A stretch of DNA of 64,000 nucleotides from Enterococcus sp. MMGLQ5-1. GTDB taxonomy: Bacteria; Bacillota; Bacilli; Lactobacillales; Streptococcaceae. The first letter of the stretch is position 1. Every line of letters starts with the position of its first letter. Under the pieces are notes generated by a model. That model was not told the origin of the DNA and made no database searches. It saw only the letters and a program-made list of their open reading frames with translations. Shown here one piece after another: positions 1 to 8,305 of the stretch. Both the position numbers and the translations under genes were made by a program. The stretch spans positions 124,001 through 188,000 of the forward strand of contig NZ_JABJXU010000002.1 of NCBI RefSeq assembly GCF_013155265.1, in the 5' to 3' direction.

Positions 1-28
1 ATGAAAAAATATAGTTTGAGGTGAAAAA

Positions 29-1204
29 ATGATAGAGTTTCAAGACGTATCAAAAATTTACAACGGTAATAAAATTGCAGTTGACACAACCAATCTTTCA
101 TTTGGAAAAGGTGAATTTATTTGCTTTATTGGTACAAGCGGCAGCGGAAAGACGACGTTAATGCGGATGATTAATCGGATGACTGATCCGACCAAGGGTA
201 AAATTTTAATTAACGGTAAGGATATTAAAGGTGAAAATCCAGTTAATCTAAGAAGAAAAATCGGATATGTGATTCAAAGTATTGGTCTAATGCCACATAT
301 GACAATTCGTGAAAATATTACGTTGGTACAAAAATTATTAAAGGTAAGTGATGCAGAACGCAATCAGACTGCTGAAAGGATGATTGAGCTCGTCGAGCTC
401 CCTAAAGAAATGCTTGATCGCTATCCAAGTGAGTTATCTGGCGGACAACAGCAGCGGATTGGTGTGGTCAGAGCATTAGCTGCAAACCAAGATATTATTT
501 TAATGGATGAGCCTTTTGGTGCACTAGACCCAATCACTCGTGATGCCTTGCAGGATTTAGTCAAGGATTTGCAGGAGCGGCTTGGGAAAACAATTATTTT
601 TGTAACACATGATATGGATGAAGCATTAAAACTGGCTAATAAAATTGTAATCATGGATAGCGGTAAGGTGATTCAATTTGATACACCAGAAAATATTTTG
701 CAAAATCCGGCAAATGAATTTGTTGAGGAGCTCCTTGGTGAGGATCGATTATTGCAGGCTAAACCGGATACAACGAAGGTCAGTGAAGTGATGCTCAATA
801 CAGCCATTACGATTACACCAGAAAAATCGTTGCTGGAAGCAATTAAGCTGATGCGTGAAAAACGGGTTGATACCTTATTGGTAACCGATAATTCAAATGT
901 TTTAAAGGGTTACATTGATGTTGAAACACTCAATAGAATGCGTGGTAAGGCTTCGAGCGTTGGTGATATCCTAAATCACAACGTGTTTTATGTGAAGGAT
1001 TCAACCATGCTTAGAGATACCCTACAACGTATTTTGAAACGTGGTGTTAAGTATGTGCCAGTAGTTGATGATAAAAAACGTCTTGTTGGGATTTTAACAA
1101 GGGCATCGTTAGTTGACATTGTCTATGATGTTATTTGGGGTGAAGAACAATCGATCTCTGGCGCAGTTGAAGCAGTAAATGCACCAAATATTGAGGAGGG
1201 ATAA
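29..1204 (+). CDS. opuCA: Glycine betaine/carnitine/choline ABC transporter, ATP-binding subunit OpuCA
   Basis: This is the ATPase of an OpuC-type osmolyte importer. It should energise uptake of betaine-like compounds at the cytoplasmic face of the membrane. Walker A is GTSGSGKT (35-42), the Q-loop glutamine is Q83, the signature is LSGGQ (136-140), Walker B is ILMDEP (157-162) and the H-loop histidine is H194. Two CBS domains follow from about residue 255 to 375, which in the OpuA/OpuC family are linked to ionic-strength or nucleotide sensing. The 391-residue length fits OpuCA. A GAGGTG ribosome-binding site ends 5 nt before the ATG. Three further opuC genes follow with spacings of 2 nt or less than 5 nt, so the four form one operon. 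The promoter lies outside the window. Confidence 0.95.
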   Translation: MIEFQDVSKIYNGNKIAVDTTNLSFGKGEFICFIGTSGSGKTTLMRMINRMTDPTKGKILINGKDIKGENPVNLRRKIGYVIQSIGLMPHMTIRENITLVQKLLKVSDAERNQTAERMIELVELPKEMLDRYPSELSGGQQQRIGVVRALAANQDIILMDEPFGALDPITRDALQDLVKDLQERLGKTIIFVTHDMDEALKLANKIVIMDSGKVIQFDTPENILQNPANEFVEELLGEDRLLQAKPDTTKVSEVMLNTAITITPEKSLLEAIKLMREKRVDTLLVTDNSNVLKGYIDVETLNRMRGKASSVGDILNHNVFYVKDSTMLRDTLQRILKRGVKYVPVVDDKKRLVGILTRASLVDIVYDVIWGEEQSISGAVEAVNAPNIEEG

Positions 1205-1206
1205 GG

Positions 1207-1848
1207 ATGCAAAACTTTATCAATCAGTATGGTGCCAATATTGTCTCTAAAAGTATCGAACATATCGAAATTTCATTTTTTGCACTATGCTTAGGTGTGA
1301 TTATTGCGGTACCGTTAGGGATTGTGCTTACTCGCTTGCCAAAAATTGCTAATATTGTCATTGGTCTTGCAAGTGCTTTGCAGACGGTACCTTCACTGGC
1401 ATTACTTGCTTTAATGATTCCAATCTTTGGGGTGGGGAAATTACCAGCGATTATTGCACTATTTGTTTACTCCTTGTTGCCAATTTTACGAAATACATAT
1501 ATTGGTATGAAGGGCATTGACTGGAATTATAAGGATGTTGCTAAAGGAATGGGGATGACAAATACGCAATCAATCTTTCAAGTAGAGCTTCCATTAGCAA
1601 TGCCAACTATTATGGCGGGGATTCGTTTAGCTGCGGTTTATGTGATTGCATGGGCAACGCTTGCCTCTTATATTGGGGCTGGTGGCTTAGGTGACCTTAT
1701 TTTTAGTGGTCTAAATAACTATCAACCGAAACTAATCTTTGCTGGTACCATTCCAGTTACGATTCTTGCCCTAATTGCAGATATCTTACTTGGCATGTTA
1801 GAGCGTCGTTTAACACCAAGTACGTTGAAAGCAGGTGAAAATTCTTGA
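1207..1848 (+). CDS. opuCB: OpuC osmolyte transporter permease OpuCB
   Basis: The 213-residue protein is a hydrophobic permease with about five or six membrane segments. It carries the binding-protein-dependent inner-membrane signature in its C-terminal half (about residues 140-170, [18 protein letters not shown] then the GAGGLGDLI motif). It pairs with the second permease at 2767 to form the heterodimeric channel of the OpuC system. It begins 2 nt after opuCA and its stop codon overlaps the TTG start of the binding-protein gene. Both observations support translational coupling in one operon. The order ATPase, permease, binding protein, permease is that of Listeria and Bacillus OpuC. Confidence 0.93.
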   Translation: MQNFINQYGANIVSKSIEHIEISFFALCLGVIIAVPLGIVLTRLPKIANIVIGLASALQTVPSLALLALMIPIFGVGKLPAIIALFVYSLLPILRNTYIGMKGIDWNYKDVAKGMGMTNTQSIFQVELPLAMPTIMAGIRLAAVYVIAWATLASYIGAGGLGDLIFSGLNNYQPKLIFAGTIPVTILALIADILLGMLERRLTPSTLKAGENS

Positions 1849-2762
1849 AAAAGAAAAAATTATTAATTGGGTTGATGGCGCTTCTATTTTCCTTGACTGG
1901 CTGTTCACTGCCGGGCTTAACGTCAACCTCAAATGAGGATACGATTGCGATTACGGGTGGTATTACCTCTGAATCACAAATATTGGCTGGAATTGTCGCT
2001 GGTATGGTAGAGCATTATACCGACAAGCATACAACCATTATCAATAATTTAGCGACAACAACAATCAATCATCAAGCGATGCTGAATGGAGATGCCAGCA
2101 TTTCTGCTGCTCGCTATACAGGAACTGATGTCACCACTACTTTAAAATTAAAGCCTGAAAAGGATCCTAAAAAGGCCTTTAATTTAGTGCAAAGTGAATT
2201 TGAAAAGCGTTATCATCAAACCTGGTTTCCATCTTATGGCTTTGATAATACTTATGTTTTTCTAGTTAGAAAAGATACGGCAGAAAAATACAGCTTAAAA
2301 ACAGTTAGCGATTTAAAAAAGGTTTCTGATCAATTATTGGCTGGTGTAGATACTTCGTGGATTACACGAGAGGGTGATGGCTATGAAGGCTTTAAGGCTG
2401 CCTATGACTTTGAATTTAAATCAATTCTGCCAATGCAGATTGGACTAGTTTACGATGCTGTTGCTGCTGGTAAAATGGATGTTGTACTAGGCTATTCGAC
2501 CGATGGGCGTATTGGCAGCTACGATTTAGTAATGCTGGAGGATGATTTAAAGTTCTTCCCACCTTATGATGCAGCACCAATTGTTGATGATAAGCTTTTA
2601 AAAGAAGTACCTGAGTTAAGAGCTGCAATTAACCGCTTATCTGGTGTAATTACGACTAAAAAAATGCAGGAATTAAACTATGAGGCTGATAATAATCTGG
2701 TTGAGCCATCAGTTGTTGCCACACGATTTTTAGAAGATAATAATTATTTTGAAGGGAAGTGA
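1845..2762 (+). CDS. opuCC: OpuC osmolyte-binding lipoprotein OpuCC
   Basis: This is the extracellular substrate-binding protein of the OpuC system, anchored as a lipoprotein. The N-terminus is Lys-rich, then hydrophobic, and ends in the lipobox LTGC with Cys20 as the lipidation site. The remainder matches the OpuAC-type betaine-binding fold, including an internal [14 protein letters not shown] segment near residue 45. The start is TTG at 1845, whose TTGA overlaps the opuCB stop, with an AGGTG ribosome-binding site about 8 nt upstream. The substrate (betaine, carnitine or choline) cannot be read from sequence alone. Confidence 0.92.
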   Translation: MKKKKLLIGLMALLFSLTGCSLPGLTSTSNEDTIAITGGITSESQILAGIVAGMVEHYTDKHTTIINNLATTTINHQAMLNGDASISAARYTGTDVTTTLKLKPEKDPKKAFNLVQSEFEKRYHQTWFPSYGFDNTYVFLVRKDTAEKYSLKTVSDLKKVSDQLLAGVDTSWITREGDGYEGFKAAYDFEFKSILPMQIGLVYDAVAAGKMDVVLGYSTDGRIGSYDLVMLEDDLKFFPPYDAAPIVDDKLLKEVPELRAAINRLSGVITTKKMQELNYEADNNLVEPSVVATRFLEDNNYFEGK

Positions 2763-2766
2763 TTAG

Positions 2767-3432
2767 ATGGATAAGATGAATTTATTAGAACAGCTCATTT
2801 ATTATTTTCAAGAAAATGGCGGTTATGTTTTTTCACAATTTCTACGTCACTTTTTGATTTCAATTTATGGTGTACTTTTTGCAAGTATTGTTGCAATTCC
2901 AATTGGGATTGCAATTTCTAAGAAGCGTAAACTGGCTGATTGGATTATTCGTTTGGCAAATATCATCCAAACTGTACCTTCCCTTGCCATGCTTTCAATT
3001 TTGATGATTGGACTGGGTTTAGGAGTTAATGTTGTAATTGTCACAATTTTCCTTTATTCATTGCTACCAATCATTAAAAACACTTATACTGGGATGATTC
3101 AAGTGGATGTGAATACCTTAGATGTTGGTAAAGGGATGGGAATGACCTCATTACAAAGACTATATATGGTGGAATTACCCTTGTCGATTTCTGTAATTAT
3201 GGCAGGTATTAGAAATGCCCTGGTAATTGCGATTGGAATTACAGCAATTGGTTCCTTTGTTGGTGCAGGCGGTCTTGGTGATATTATTATTCGAGGCACA
3301 AATGCAACGGATGGTACTGCGATTATTTTGGCTGGTGCCTTGCCAACAGCATTGATGGCCATTATTGCTGATTGGTTATTAGGTATTGTTGAAAGACGAT
3401 TGGACCCAACAAGTAGGACGTCGAAATCATAG
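2767..3432 (+). CDS. opuCD: OpuC osmolyte transporter permease OpuCD
   Basis: The second permease of the OpuC transporter has 221 residues and about six membrane segments. It is similar in pattern to OpuCB, with shared blocks such as QTVPSLAML and the GAGGLGDIII motif near residue 170. It starts 4 nt after the binding-protein gene and closes the operon. No good intrinsic terminator is visible in the 100 bp that follow, which are AT-rich and contain an imperfect AATTAATAATT-type repeat, so some read-through into pflA is possible. Confidence 0.92.
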   Translation: MDKMNLLEQLIYYFQENGGYVFSQFLRHFLISIYGVLFASIVAIPIGIAISKKRKLADWIIRLANIIQTVPSLAMLSILMIGLGLGVNVVIVTIFLYSLLPIIKNTYTGMIQVDVNTLDVGKGMGMTSLQRLYMVELPLSISVIMAGIRNALVIAIGITAIGSFVGAGGLGDIIIRGTNATDGTAIILAGALPTALMAIIADWLLGIVERRLDPTSRTSKS

Positions 3433-3494
3433 CTTGAATAATTAAGAATTAGCAATTAATAATTTATGAAGCAATCATTTTTAGTTCATTAATA

Positions 3495-3523
3495 TTGCGT
3501 GTGCGCTTACATAAGGGTAAAAT
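3495..3523 (+). promoter_or_regulatory. Probable sigma-A promoter of pflA
   Basis: A TTGCGT -35 box (3495-3500), a 17-bp spacer and a TAAAAT -10 box (3518-3523) stand just upstream of pflA. Transcription would start near 3530, giving a very short leader of about 12 nt, so the assignment is tentative. Confidence 0.5.
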
Positions 3524-3541
3524 AGAGTTGAGGTGAATGAA

Positions 3542-4324
3542 ATGGAAGATGGAAAAGTAACCGGTTTAATTCATTCGACAGAAAGTTTTGGGTCCGTAGA
3601 TGGTCCGGGCATTCGTTTTATATTTTTTATGCAAGGCTGCAAGATGCGCTGCAAATTTTGTCATAATCCTGATACATGGGCGATGAAAAATGATAACGCA
3701 ACTGAGCGAACCGTTGATGATTGCTTAGAAGAGGCTTTAAAATATCGTTCATTCTGGGGAAAAAAGGGCGGAATAACGGTAAGTGGTGGTGAAGCACTCT
3801 TACAAGTTGATTTTGTAACAGCACTATTTCGCAAGGCTAAATCACTTGGTGTTCATACAACCTTAGATACCTGTGCCAAGCCCTATGCGGATGATCCAAC
3901 AAGTGAAATTGATCAAAAAATTGCTGAATTAATGAAATATACGGATTTGGTGTTGCTTGATATTAAGGAAATTAATAGTTTACGCCACAAAGAATTAACA
4001 GGGCATACGAACGAAAATATTTTAGCCTTTGCTGAATATTTGGCAAGTATCAATAAGGCAGTTTGGATTCGACATGTCCTAGTGCCAGGCGAAACGGATT
4101 TTGATGAGGATTTAATCGCCTTGGGCGAATATGTTAAAACGCTTGGCAATGTCTTGAAATTTGAAGTTTTACCTTATCATACAATGGGTGAATATAAATG
4201 GAAGGAAATGGGCTGGAAATATCCGCTTGAGGGTGTCGAGCCGCCAACTAAGGCACGAGTCAAAAATGCCAATCAGCTGTTACATACAGAAAACTATCAA
4301 GCCTATTTAGAGAGAATCAGATAA
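3542..4324 (+). CDS. pflA: Pyruvate formate-lyase activating enzyme (radical SAM)
   Basis: PflA installs the glycyl radical on pyruvate formate-lyase under anaerobic conditions, using a 4Fe-4S cluster and S-adenosylmethionine. The radical-SAM motif CxxxCxxC is present as C33, C37 and C40 (CKMRCKFC), preceded by GSVDGPGIRF, and the SGGE motif follows near residue 82. I place the start at ATG 3542 and not at an in-frame GTG at 3533, because the GAGGTG ribosome-binding site overlaps that GTG. The resulting 260 residues match the family. No pfl gene lies nearby, so the substrate enzyme is encoded elsewhere. A strong terminator with a UUCG tetraloop follows at 4418. Confidence 0.93.
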   Translation: MEDGKVTGLIHSTESFGSVDGPGIRFIFFMQGCKMRCKFCHNPDTWAMKNDNATERTVDDCLEEALKYRSFWGKKGGITVSGGEALLQVDFVTALFRKAKSLGVHTTLDTCAKPYADDPTSEIDQKIAELMKYTDLVLLDIKEINSLRHKELTGHTNENILAFAEYLASINKAVWIRHVLVPGETDFDEDLIALGEYVKTLGNVLKFEVLPYHTMGEYKWKEMGWKYPLEGVEPPTKARVKNANQLLHTENYQAYLERIR

Positions 4325-4389
4325 TTAATATCAGCTAGCTATCATTTGATGGCTAACTGAGACAGCCCTTTGTTAGTTTTGAACTGATA

Positions 4390-4446
4390 TTTACTAAAAT
4401 GAACAATATAAATGTTTGGCGGTCATCTTCGGATGACTGCCTTTTT
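4390..4446 (+). repeat. Dispersed terminator-bearing repeat, copy 1
   Basis: The segment starting TTTACTAAAATGA and ending in the pflA terminator resembles 61886-61942, downstream of gatD. Both have TTTACTAAAA, TGA(A/T)CAATAT and a hairpin whose right arm is GATGACTGC followed by T residues. The two copies sit at the 3' ends of unrelated operons. Confidence 0.55.
4418..4446 (+). terminator. Intrinsic terminator of pflA
   Basis: A 10-bp stem, GGCGGTCATC against GATGACTGCC with one G-U pair, is closed by a TTCG tetraloop and followed by TTTTT. It lies 94 nt after the pflA stop. Confidence 0.85.
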
Positions 4447-4571
4447 GCCATTGTCACTTACTCTCCGAAAATTGCTTGCAATTTGAGGCAGTTAGTGACA
4501 AAGGTATGCATTTGAACTTGTTTTTACAAGCAACCGAAGGGCGTTTTAAAAAACTTAGTTCAAAGGCTCAA
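4439..4571 (+). repeat. Modular dispersed repeat, copy A
   Basis: Two modules can be seen. Module 1 (about 4440-4517) contains a GTCACTTA/TTAGTGAC stem enclosing AAATTGC/GCAATTT. It matches the reverse complement of 53543-53620 at about 71 of 78 positions by eye. Module 2 (4525-4571) begins TACAAGCAACCGAAGGGCG and recurs at 5098-5144 with one difference in 47. A diverged second copy of the module 1 hairpin (CACTTACTCTCCGAAAATT) starts at 4576. The function is unknown. Confidence 0.8.
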
Positions 4572-4631
4572 AGAACACTTACTCTCCGAAAATTTCAGTA
4601 TGAAATTTGAGGCAGTTATTAAAAAAGCTGA

Positions 4632-4760
4632 GAGTGCTTGTTTTGACATGCTCGAACGGTAGACAATTCATTTTCAAGATAAAGGAAACTTGCCAATTTA
4701 TTGGTTTATTTGACTTATCGATGATAAATGAATGTCTCGGGAGAGCATCGTCAAGCACTC
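4632..4760. repeat. Nested long inverted repeat
   Basis: Three pairs of arms nest inside each other: GAGTGCTTG (4632-4640) with CAAGCACTC (4752-4760), GACATGCTC (4645-4653) with GAGCATCGTC (4743-4752), and AGACAATTCATTT (4661-4673) with AAATGAATGTCT (4726-4737). The inner pairs each carry one unpaired base. Single-stranded DNA or RNA from here could fold into one rod-like structure of about 130 nt. No T-run follows it. Confidence 0.65.
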
Positions 4761-4792
4761 AAAGCTAGATTATTAAAAAAGCTGAAATAACC

Positions 4793-4877
4793 GATTAGCA
4801 CCTAGCAAACTAGAGAAAAAGACGTAAACAAGCTATCGCTCGTGCGTACTTTTTCTCTAGTTTGCTAGGTGCTGGTC
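4793..4877. repeat. Long hairpin, 25-bp perfect stem extended to 29 bp
   Basis: The arm 4797-4821 (beginning AGCACCTAGC) is the exact reverse complement of 4849-4873 (ending GCTAGGTGCT). The stem extends four more pairs outward with two wobble pairs, giving 4793-4877 overall. The loop of 27 nt contains a further ACG/CGT pairing. There is no T-tract, so a simple terminator is unlikely. A small mobile-element remnant or a structured RNA are possible. Confidence 0.8.
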
Positions 4878-5097
4878 ATTGAAGCTAGAATAGTGACATC
4901 ACCTGAAACAGCTTCGTTCACCAGAATTAGAAGAATTATCTATTCATTGGTACAGCATGAATCAATGAATAGTGTTGCGATGTTTAATTACTTAAAAAGT
5001 CTTCTAATTCTTTGTTCACTGCGTTCTTTTGACTCTTCTCACAAAACTGGTATTTTGCCAAAACCGCAAAATCTTTCATTTTTGTGAGGTATTTCAA

Positions 5098-5144
5098 TAC
5101 AAGCAACCGAAGGGCGTTTTAAAAAAATTAGTTCAAAGGCTCAA
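5098..5144 (+). repeat. Modular dispersed repeat, copy B (module 2 only)
   Basis: This 47-nt segment repeats 4525-4571 with a single substitution (A for C before TTAGTTCAAAGGCTCAA). The module 1 hairpin is absent here, which shows that the two modules can occur apart. Confidence 0.8.
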
Positions 5145-5323
5145 TACACATTTACCTTCCTCAAACAGCAGCCACCTTGAATGTTGCCGTTTTATTTTGA
5201 AAACGGTATTGTTTCCCAGAAAGATTAGATTATTCTCAAATATCAGCGTGATTTCATTTTAAAGCATTTTCTCTAGTTTATTATCTTTATTGTAGAGCCG
5301 TTTTTTTAGTAATCCACAATTTT

Positions 5324-5361
5324 GTTCATTATCAATTATTAATTAATAATTGATAATGAAC
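5324..5361. repeat. Perfect 38-bp AT-rich palindrome upstream of pstS
   Basis: The half GTTCATTATCAATTATTAA is followed directly by its exact reverse complement, with no loop. It ends 3 bp before the first Pho-box repeat of pstS. It may be an operator, a cruciform-forming element or a repeat remnant, and nothing in the sequence decides between these. Confidence 0.8.
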
Positions 5362-5363
5362 AT

Positions 5364-5418
5364 TTTACATACTTTTTACATTTTCCTGATAATAAAATTT
5401 ACATTCATTTTATATACT
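5364..5418 (+). promoter_or_regulatory. Pho-box promoter of the pst operon
   Basis: TTTACA occurs at 5364, 5375 and 5398. A degenerate CTGATA at 5386 fills the gap, so four hexamers lie at about 11-bp spacing. A TATATACT -10 region follows at 5411-5418. Direct TT(A/T)ACA-type hexamers with 11-bp period just upstream of a -10 box are the known architecture of PhoP-activated promoters in Bacillus. The regulator is probably the response regulator at 9744. Confidence 0.7.
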
Positions 5419-5465
5419 CTATTTGTATCAAAAATATGAATTTAAAAAACGAAACGAGGATTATG

Positions 5466-6344
5466 ATGAAAAAGAAATTTCTTTTTTCTGCAGTTGCAGT
5501 AGCTGCTTTAGCATTAACAGGTTGTGGATCAAATACCGATAGCGATTCTGCTAGCAGTAGCTCAAGCAAGGATGCAGCGATTTCAATTGTAACACGCGAG
5601 GATGGTTCAGGTACGCGCGGTGCATTTATTGAGCTATTCGGCATTGAGGAAAAAGATTCAAGTGGTGAGAAGGTTGATAAAACAATTTCGTCAGCAGAGG
5701 TTACAAACAGCACTTCAGTGATGTTGACAACAATTGCTGGTAATGAAAATGCAATTGGTTATATCTCATTAGGCTCTTTAAACGATACTGTTAAAGCTGT
5801 TAAAATTGATGGTGTAGAGCCTTCAGAAGAAACTGTTAAAGACGGTACTTACAAGATTTCTCGTCCTTTCAACATCGTTCAAAAGGATACAAGCAATAAA
5901 ATTTCACAAGACTTTATCAAATATATTTTAAGCTCAGATGGTCAAAAAGTAGTTGAGGATAATGGCTATATCTCTAAAGAAAAAGGAGATGACTACTCAG
6001 CATCAGATGTCAGCGGTAAAATTACTGTTGCTGGTTCATCATCAATTACACCAGTAATGGAAAAATTAAAGGAAGCATACACAAAATTAAATCCTAACGT
6101 CACAATCGACATTCAACAAAGTGATTCGACAACAGGTGTTAGCTCAACGCAAGAAGGCATTGCTGATATCGGCATGGTCTCTCGTGAGCTTAAAGATACT
6201 GAAACAGGACTTACTGCTACAGTGATCGCATTGGATGGCATTGCAGTTATTGTAAATAATGACCAAAAAATCGACGATATCTCTGCTGATAACGTAAAAG
6301 CGATTTACACTGGTGAAATCACTAAGTGGTCTGAAGTAAAATAA
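5466..6344 (+). CDS. pstS: Phosphate-binding lipoprotein PstS
   Basis: PstS captures inorganic phosphate outside the cell and delivers it to the PstCAB importer. The N-terminus is a lipoprotein signal ending in LTGC (Cys20), followed by a Ser-rich linker. The phosphate-binding segments are TREDGSGTRGAF in the first lobe and VAGSSSITPVMEKL in the second. I chose ATG 5466, 5 nt after the GAGGA ribosome-binding site. An adjacent ATG at 5463 is possible, and an in-frame ATG at 5436 lacks a site and would put extra residues before the signal peptide. The gene follows a Pho-box promoter and is separated from pstC by a hairpin that may reduce read-through. Confidence 0.95.
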   Translation: MKKKFLFSAVAVAALALTGCGSNTDSDSASSSSSKDAAISIVTREDGSGTRGAFIELFGIEEKDSSGEKVDKTISSAEVTNSTSVMLTTIAGNENAIGYISLGSLNDTVKAVKIDGVEPSEETVKDGTYKISRPFNIVQKDTSNKISQDFIKYILSSDGQKVVEDNGYISKEKGDDYSASDVSGKITVAGSSSITPVMEKLKEAYTKLNPNVTIDIQQSDSTTGVSSTQEGIADIGMVSRELKDTETGLTATVIALDGIAVIVNNDQKIDDISADNVKAIYTGEITKWSEVK

Positions 6345-6363
6345 TTTAAAAAGTAGTTAGAGT

Positions 6364-6397
6364 GAGGCAGTAATCATTCAGTTGATTTCTGCCTTTT
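6364..6397 (+). terminator. Partial terminator between pstS and pstC
   Basis: AGGCAG and CTGCCT arms with an 18-nt loop are followed by a short TTTTC run. It is a modest hairpin and probably attenuates rather than stops transcription, giving more binding protein than permease. Confidence 0.55.
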
Positions 6398-6424
6398 CTA
6401 TTATAAATTGTCCAGGAGGTTTTT

Positions 6425-7282
6425 ATGTCAATTAAAGAAAAAGGGTTTAAGGGTTGGTTTGGTTTAAGCGCCTTGACATCAACCTTAGCGTTAGCCCTAA
6501 TCAGTTTCTTTTTATTGATTAACGGCGTGCCAGCCATTCAAAAGGTTGGCTTTATCAAAATGATTACGGGAACCGTTTGGCAGCCCGGCAATAATCATTT
6601 TGGCATTTTTCCAATGCTGGTTGGTTCATTTTATGTTACAATCGGTGCTCTATTAATTGGTGCACCCTCTGGTGTACTTGGTGCGATTTATTTAGCATTT
6701 TTTTGTCCTAAAAAGATCTATCCAGTTTTAAAACAAATGATTAATTTAATGGCAGGTATTCCTTCCATTGTTTACGGCTTCTTTGGTTTAGTTGTGCTTG
6801 TACCCTTATTCCAACCATTTAATGGTAGTGGTAAAGGTGTAATGACTGCCTCTATTTTATTAGGTATTATGATTTTACCAACTATTATTAATATAAGTGA
6901 AGATGCTTTGCGTGCCGTTCCTGACATTTATTATGAAGGCTCAGTTGCTTTAGGCGCTAGTCACGAACGTACCGTCTTTAGAATTATGGTACCGGCAGCG
7001 AAATCGGGAATTGTAGCAGGATTGATTCTTGGTCTTGGTCGTGCAATTGGTGAAACAATGGCCGTAATGATGGTCGCAGGTAATCAAGCAGTCATCCCTA
7101 CGGGTATCTTTTCGGGTGTCAGAACCTTGACAACCAATATTGTAATGGAAATGGGCTATGCAACTGATTTACATCGTGAAATGCTGATTGCGACTGCAGT
7201 AGTCTTATTTATTATAATCCTGATTGTTAATTTAATCGTCACTATCTTTAAAGGAAGGGGGCAAGCAAATGGACACTCCTAA
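6425..7282 (+). CDS. pstC: Phosphate ABC transporter permease PstC
   Basis: PstC is one of the two membrane subunits of the high-affinity phosphate importer. The 285-residue protein has about six membrane segments. It has the permease signature region with ALGASHERTVFRIMVPAAKSG near residues 177-195 and GLGRAIGETMAVMMVAGN after it, which is characteristic of PstC. A strong CAGGAGGT ribosome-binding site precedes the ATG. Its 3' end overlaps the start of pstA by 14 nt, consistent with coupled translation. Confidence 0.95.
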   Translation: MSIKEKGFKGWFGLSALTSTLALALISFFLLINGVPAIQKVGFIKMITGTVWQPGNNHFGIFPMLVGSFYVTIGALLIGAPSGVLGAIYLAFFCPKKIYPVLKQMINLMAGIPSIVYGFFGLVVLVPLFQPFNGSGKGVMTASILLGIMILPTIINISEDALRAVPDIYYEGSVALGASHERTVFRIMVPAAKSGIVAGLILGLGRAIGETMAVMMVAGNQAVIPTGIFSGVRTLTTNIVMEMGYATDLHREMLIATAVVLFIIILIVNLIVTIFKGRGQANGHS

Positions 7283-8132
7283 TACATCAAAACAAATCTT
7301 GGATAAGCCGAAGCGGAAGGGAAAAACAGCCGCCTTGATTCTTAAGCTGATTGTTTGGTTTAATATGCTTTTGGTGGCAGGTGTTATTCTTTGGATGGTT
7401 GGGTATATCTTAATGGCAGGTATTCCAAATATCCATGCCTCTCTTTTTGACTTTACCTATAACTCAGAAAATGTTTCATTAATGCCAGCATTGATTAATA
7501 CATTAAGCTTTGTATTAATGGTTTTGCTTTTCTCCTGTCCAATTGGCATCTCGGCAGCGGTATTTTTTGTTGAATATTCTGCAGGAGATTCCAAATTAAT
7601 TAAATTTTTAAGAATCACGACTGAAACACTTTCTGGTGTCCCTTCAATTGTTTTTGGCTTATTTGGCTATCTTTGCTTTGTCATCGCCTTTAAAATGGGC
7701 TATTCAATGCTAGCGGGCTGTTTGACCTTAGCCATTATGGTGCTACCAGTTATTATTCGAACAACTGAGGAATCCTTACTCGCTGTCCCTCAAATGTACC
7801 GTGAAGGTAGCTACGCTTTAGGTGCAGGTAAGGTTAGAACAATTTTCCGGATTATTTTACCTGCAGCCTTACCCGGTATTTCGAGTGGTATTATTCTAAG
7901 CGTCGGTCGAATTGTTGGTGAAACAGCAGCATTAATCTACACTGCTGGTACCTTAGCGCAAGTCGCAACACCAATGTCCTCTGGTCGAACCTTAGCGATT
8001 CATATGTTTGCGTTGCTATCAGAAGGGACTCATGTTCAAGAAGCGAATGCAACGGCAGTAATCCTATTAGTCCTCGTAATAATATTGAATTTCTTAGCCT
8101 CCTTTGTCGTTAAGGCTTTGAAGCGAGGATAA
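7269..8132 (+). CDS. pstA: Phosphate ABC transporter permease PstA
   Basis: PstA is the second membrane subunit of the phosphate importer. The 287-residue protein has an N-terminal membrane segment near residues 25-50 and five more downstream. It carries the family motifs YALGAGKVRTIFRIILPAALPG and SVGRIVGETAALIYTAG. The ATG at 7269 lies inside the end of pstC and is preceded by GGAAGGGGG. A 173-bp gap with a 16-bp palindrome separates it from pstB, which is wider than usual within a pst operon. Confidence 0.94.
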   Translation: MDTPNTSKQILDKPKRKGKTAALILKLIVWFNMLLVAGVILWMVGYILMAGIPNIHASLFDFTYNSENVSLMPALINTLSFVLMVLLFSCPIGISAAVFFVEYSAGDSKLIKFLRITTETLSGVPSIVFGLFGYLCFVIAFKMGYSMLAGCLTLAIMVLPVIIRTTEESLLAVPQMYREGSYALGAGKVRTIFRIILPAALPGISSGIILSVGRIVGETAALIYTAGTLAQVATPMSSGRTLAIHMFALLSEGTHVQEANATAVILLVLVIILNFLASFVVKALKRG

Positions 8133-8241
8133 GTTAACGGTATGTTTAAATGTAATTTATTAGGTTAATTGGGTTAGATAATTATTAATAAACTTATTCA
8201 AATTCAATTAATCTATTTAAATTATGTATATTTTATTTTTT

Positions 8242-8257
8242 ACTAAGCTAGCTTAGT
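8242..8257. repeat. 16-bp perfect palindrome in the pstA-pstB gap
   Basis: ACTAAGCTAGCTTAGT is self-complementary. A second weak stem (GAGCTTGTC/GACAGCTC) follows directly. Together they could form an RNA structure that sets expression or stability of the pstB-phoU part of the transcript. There is no T-run. Confidence 0.45.
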
Positions 8258-8305
8258 GAGCTTGTCAAAAATAGCCGACAGCTCTGCGAGAAAGGACAAT
8301 TATTA

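Larger units (their letters stand above)
4325..5435. repeat. 1.1 kb gene-free block of inverted and dispersed repeats
   Basis: No convincing gene lies between pflA and pstS. The stretch is built from successive hairpins: the pflA terminator, two copies of a short hairpin module, a nested stem (4632-4760), a near-perfect 29-bp stem (4793-4877), a nested dyad AGAATTAGAAGA/TCTTCTAATTCT (4923-5011) containing CTATTCATTG/CAATGAATAG, a CTCACAAAA/TTTTTGTGAG stem (about 5037-5089) and a 38-bp palindrome (5324-5361). Short open frames at 4869-5087 and 5029-5262 run through these repeats without ribosome-binding sites. The layout resembles the modular BOX-type repeats of streptococci, although the sequence is not one I recognise. 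Confidence 0.75.

Noticed and set aside
3533-3541. GTG 3533 as the pflA start
   Set aside because: The GTG is part of the GAGGTG ribosome-binding site for the ATG at 3542.
4439-4620. Possible CRISPR-like repeat units (two copies of CACTTACTCTCCGAAAATT)
   Set aside because: Only two copies, unequal spacing, each a hairpin, and no cas genes in the window; the copy at 53.5 kb shows a dispersed repeat.
4869-5262. Two open frames of 72 and 77 codons in the pflA-pstS gap
   Set aside because: They run through inverted repeats, overlap each other, lack ribosome-binding sites and show no protein-like composition.
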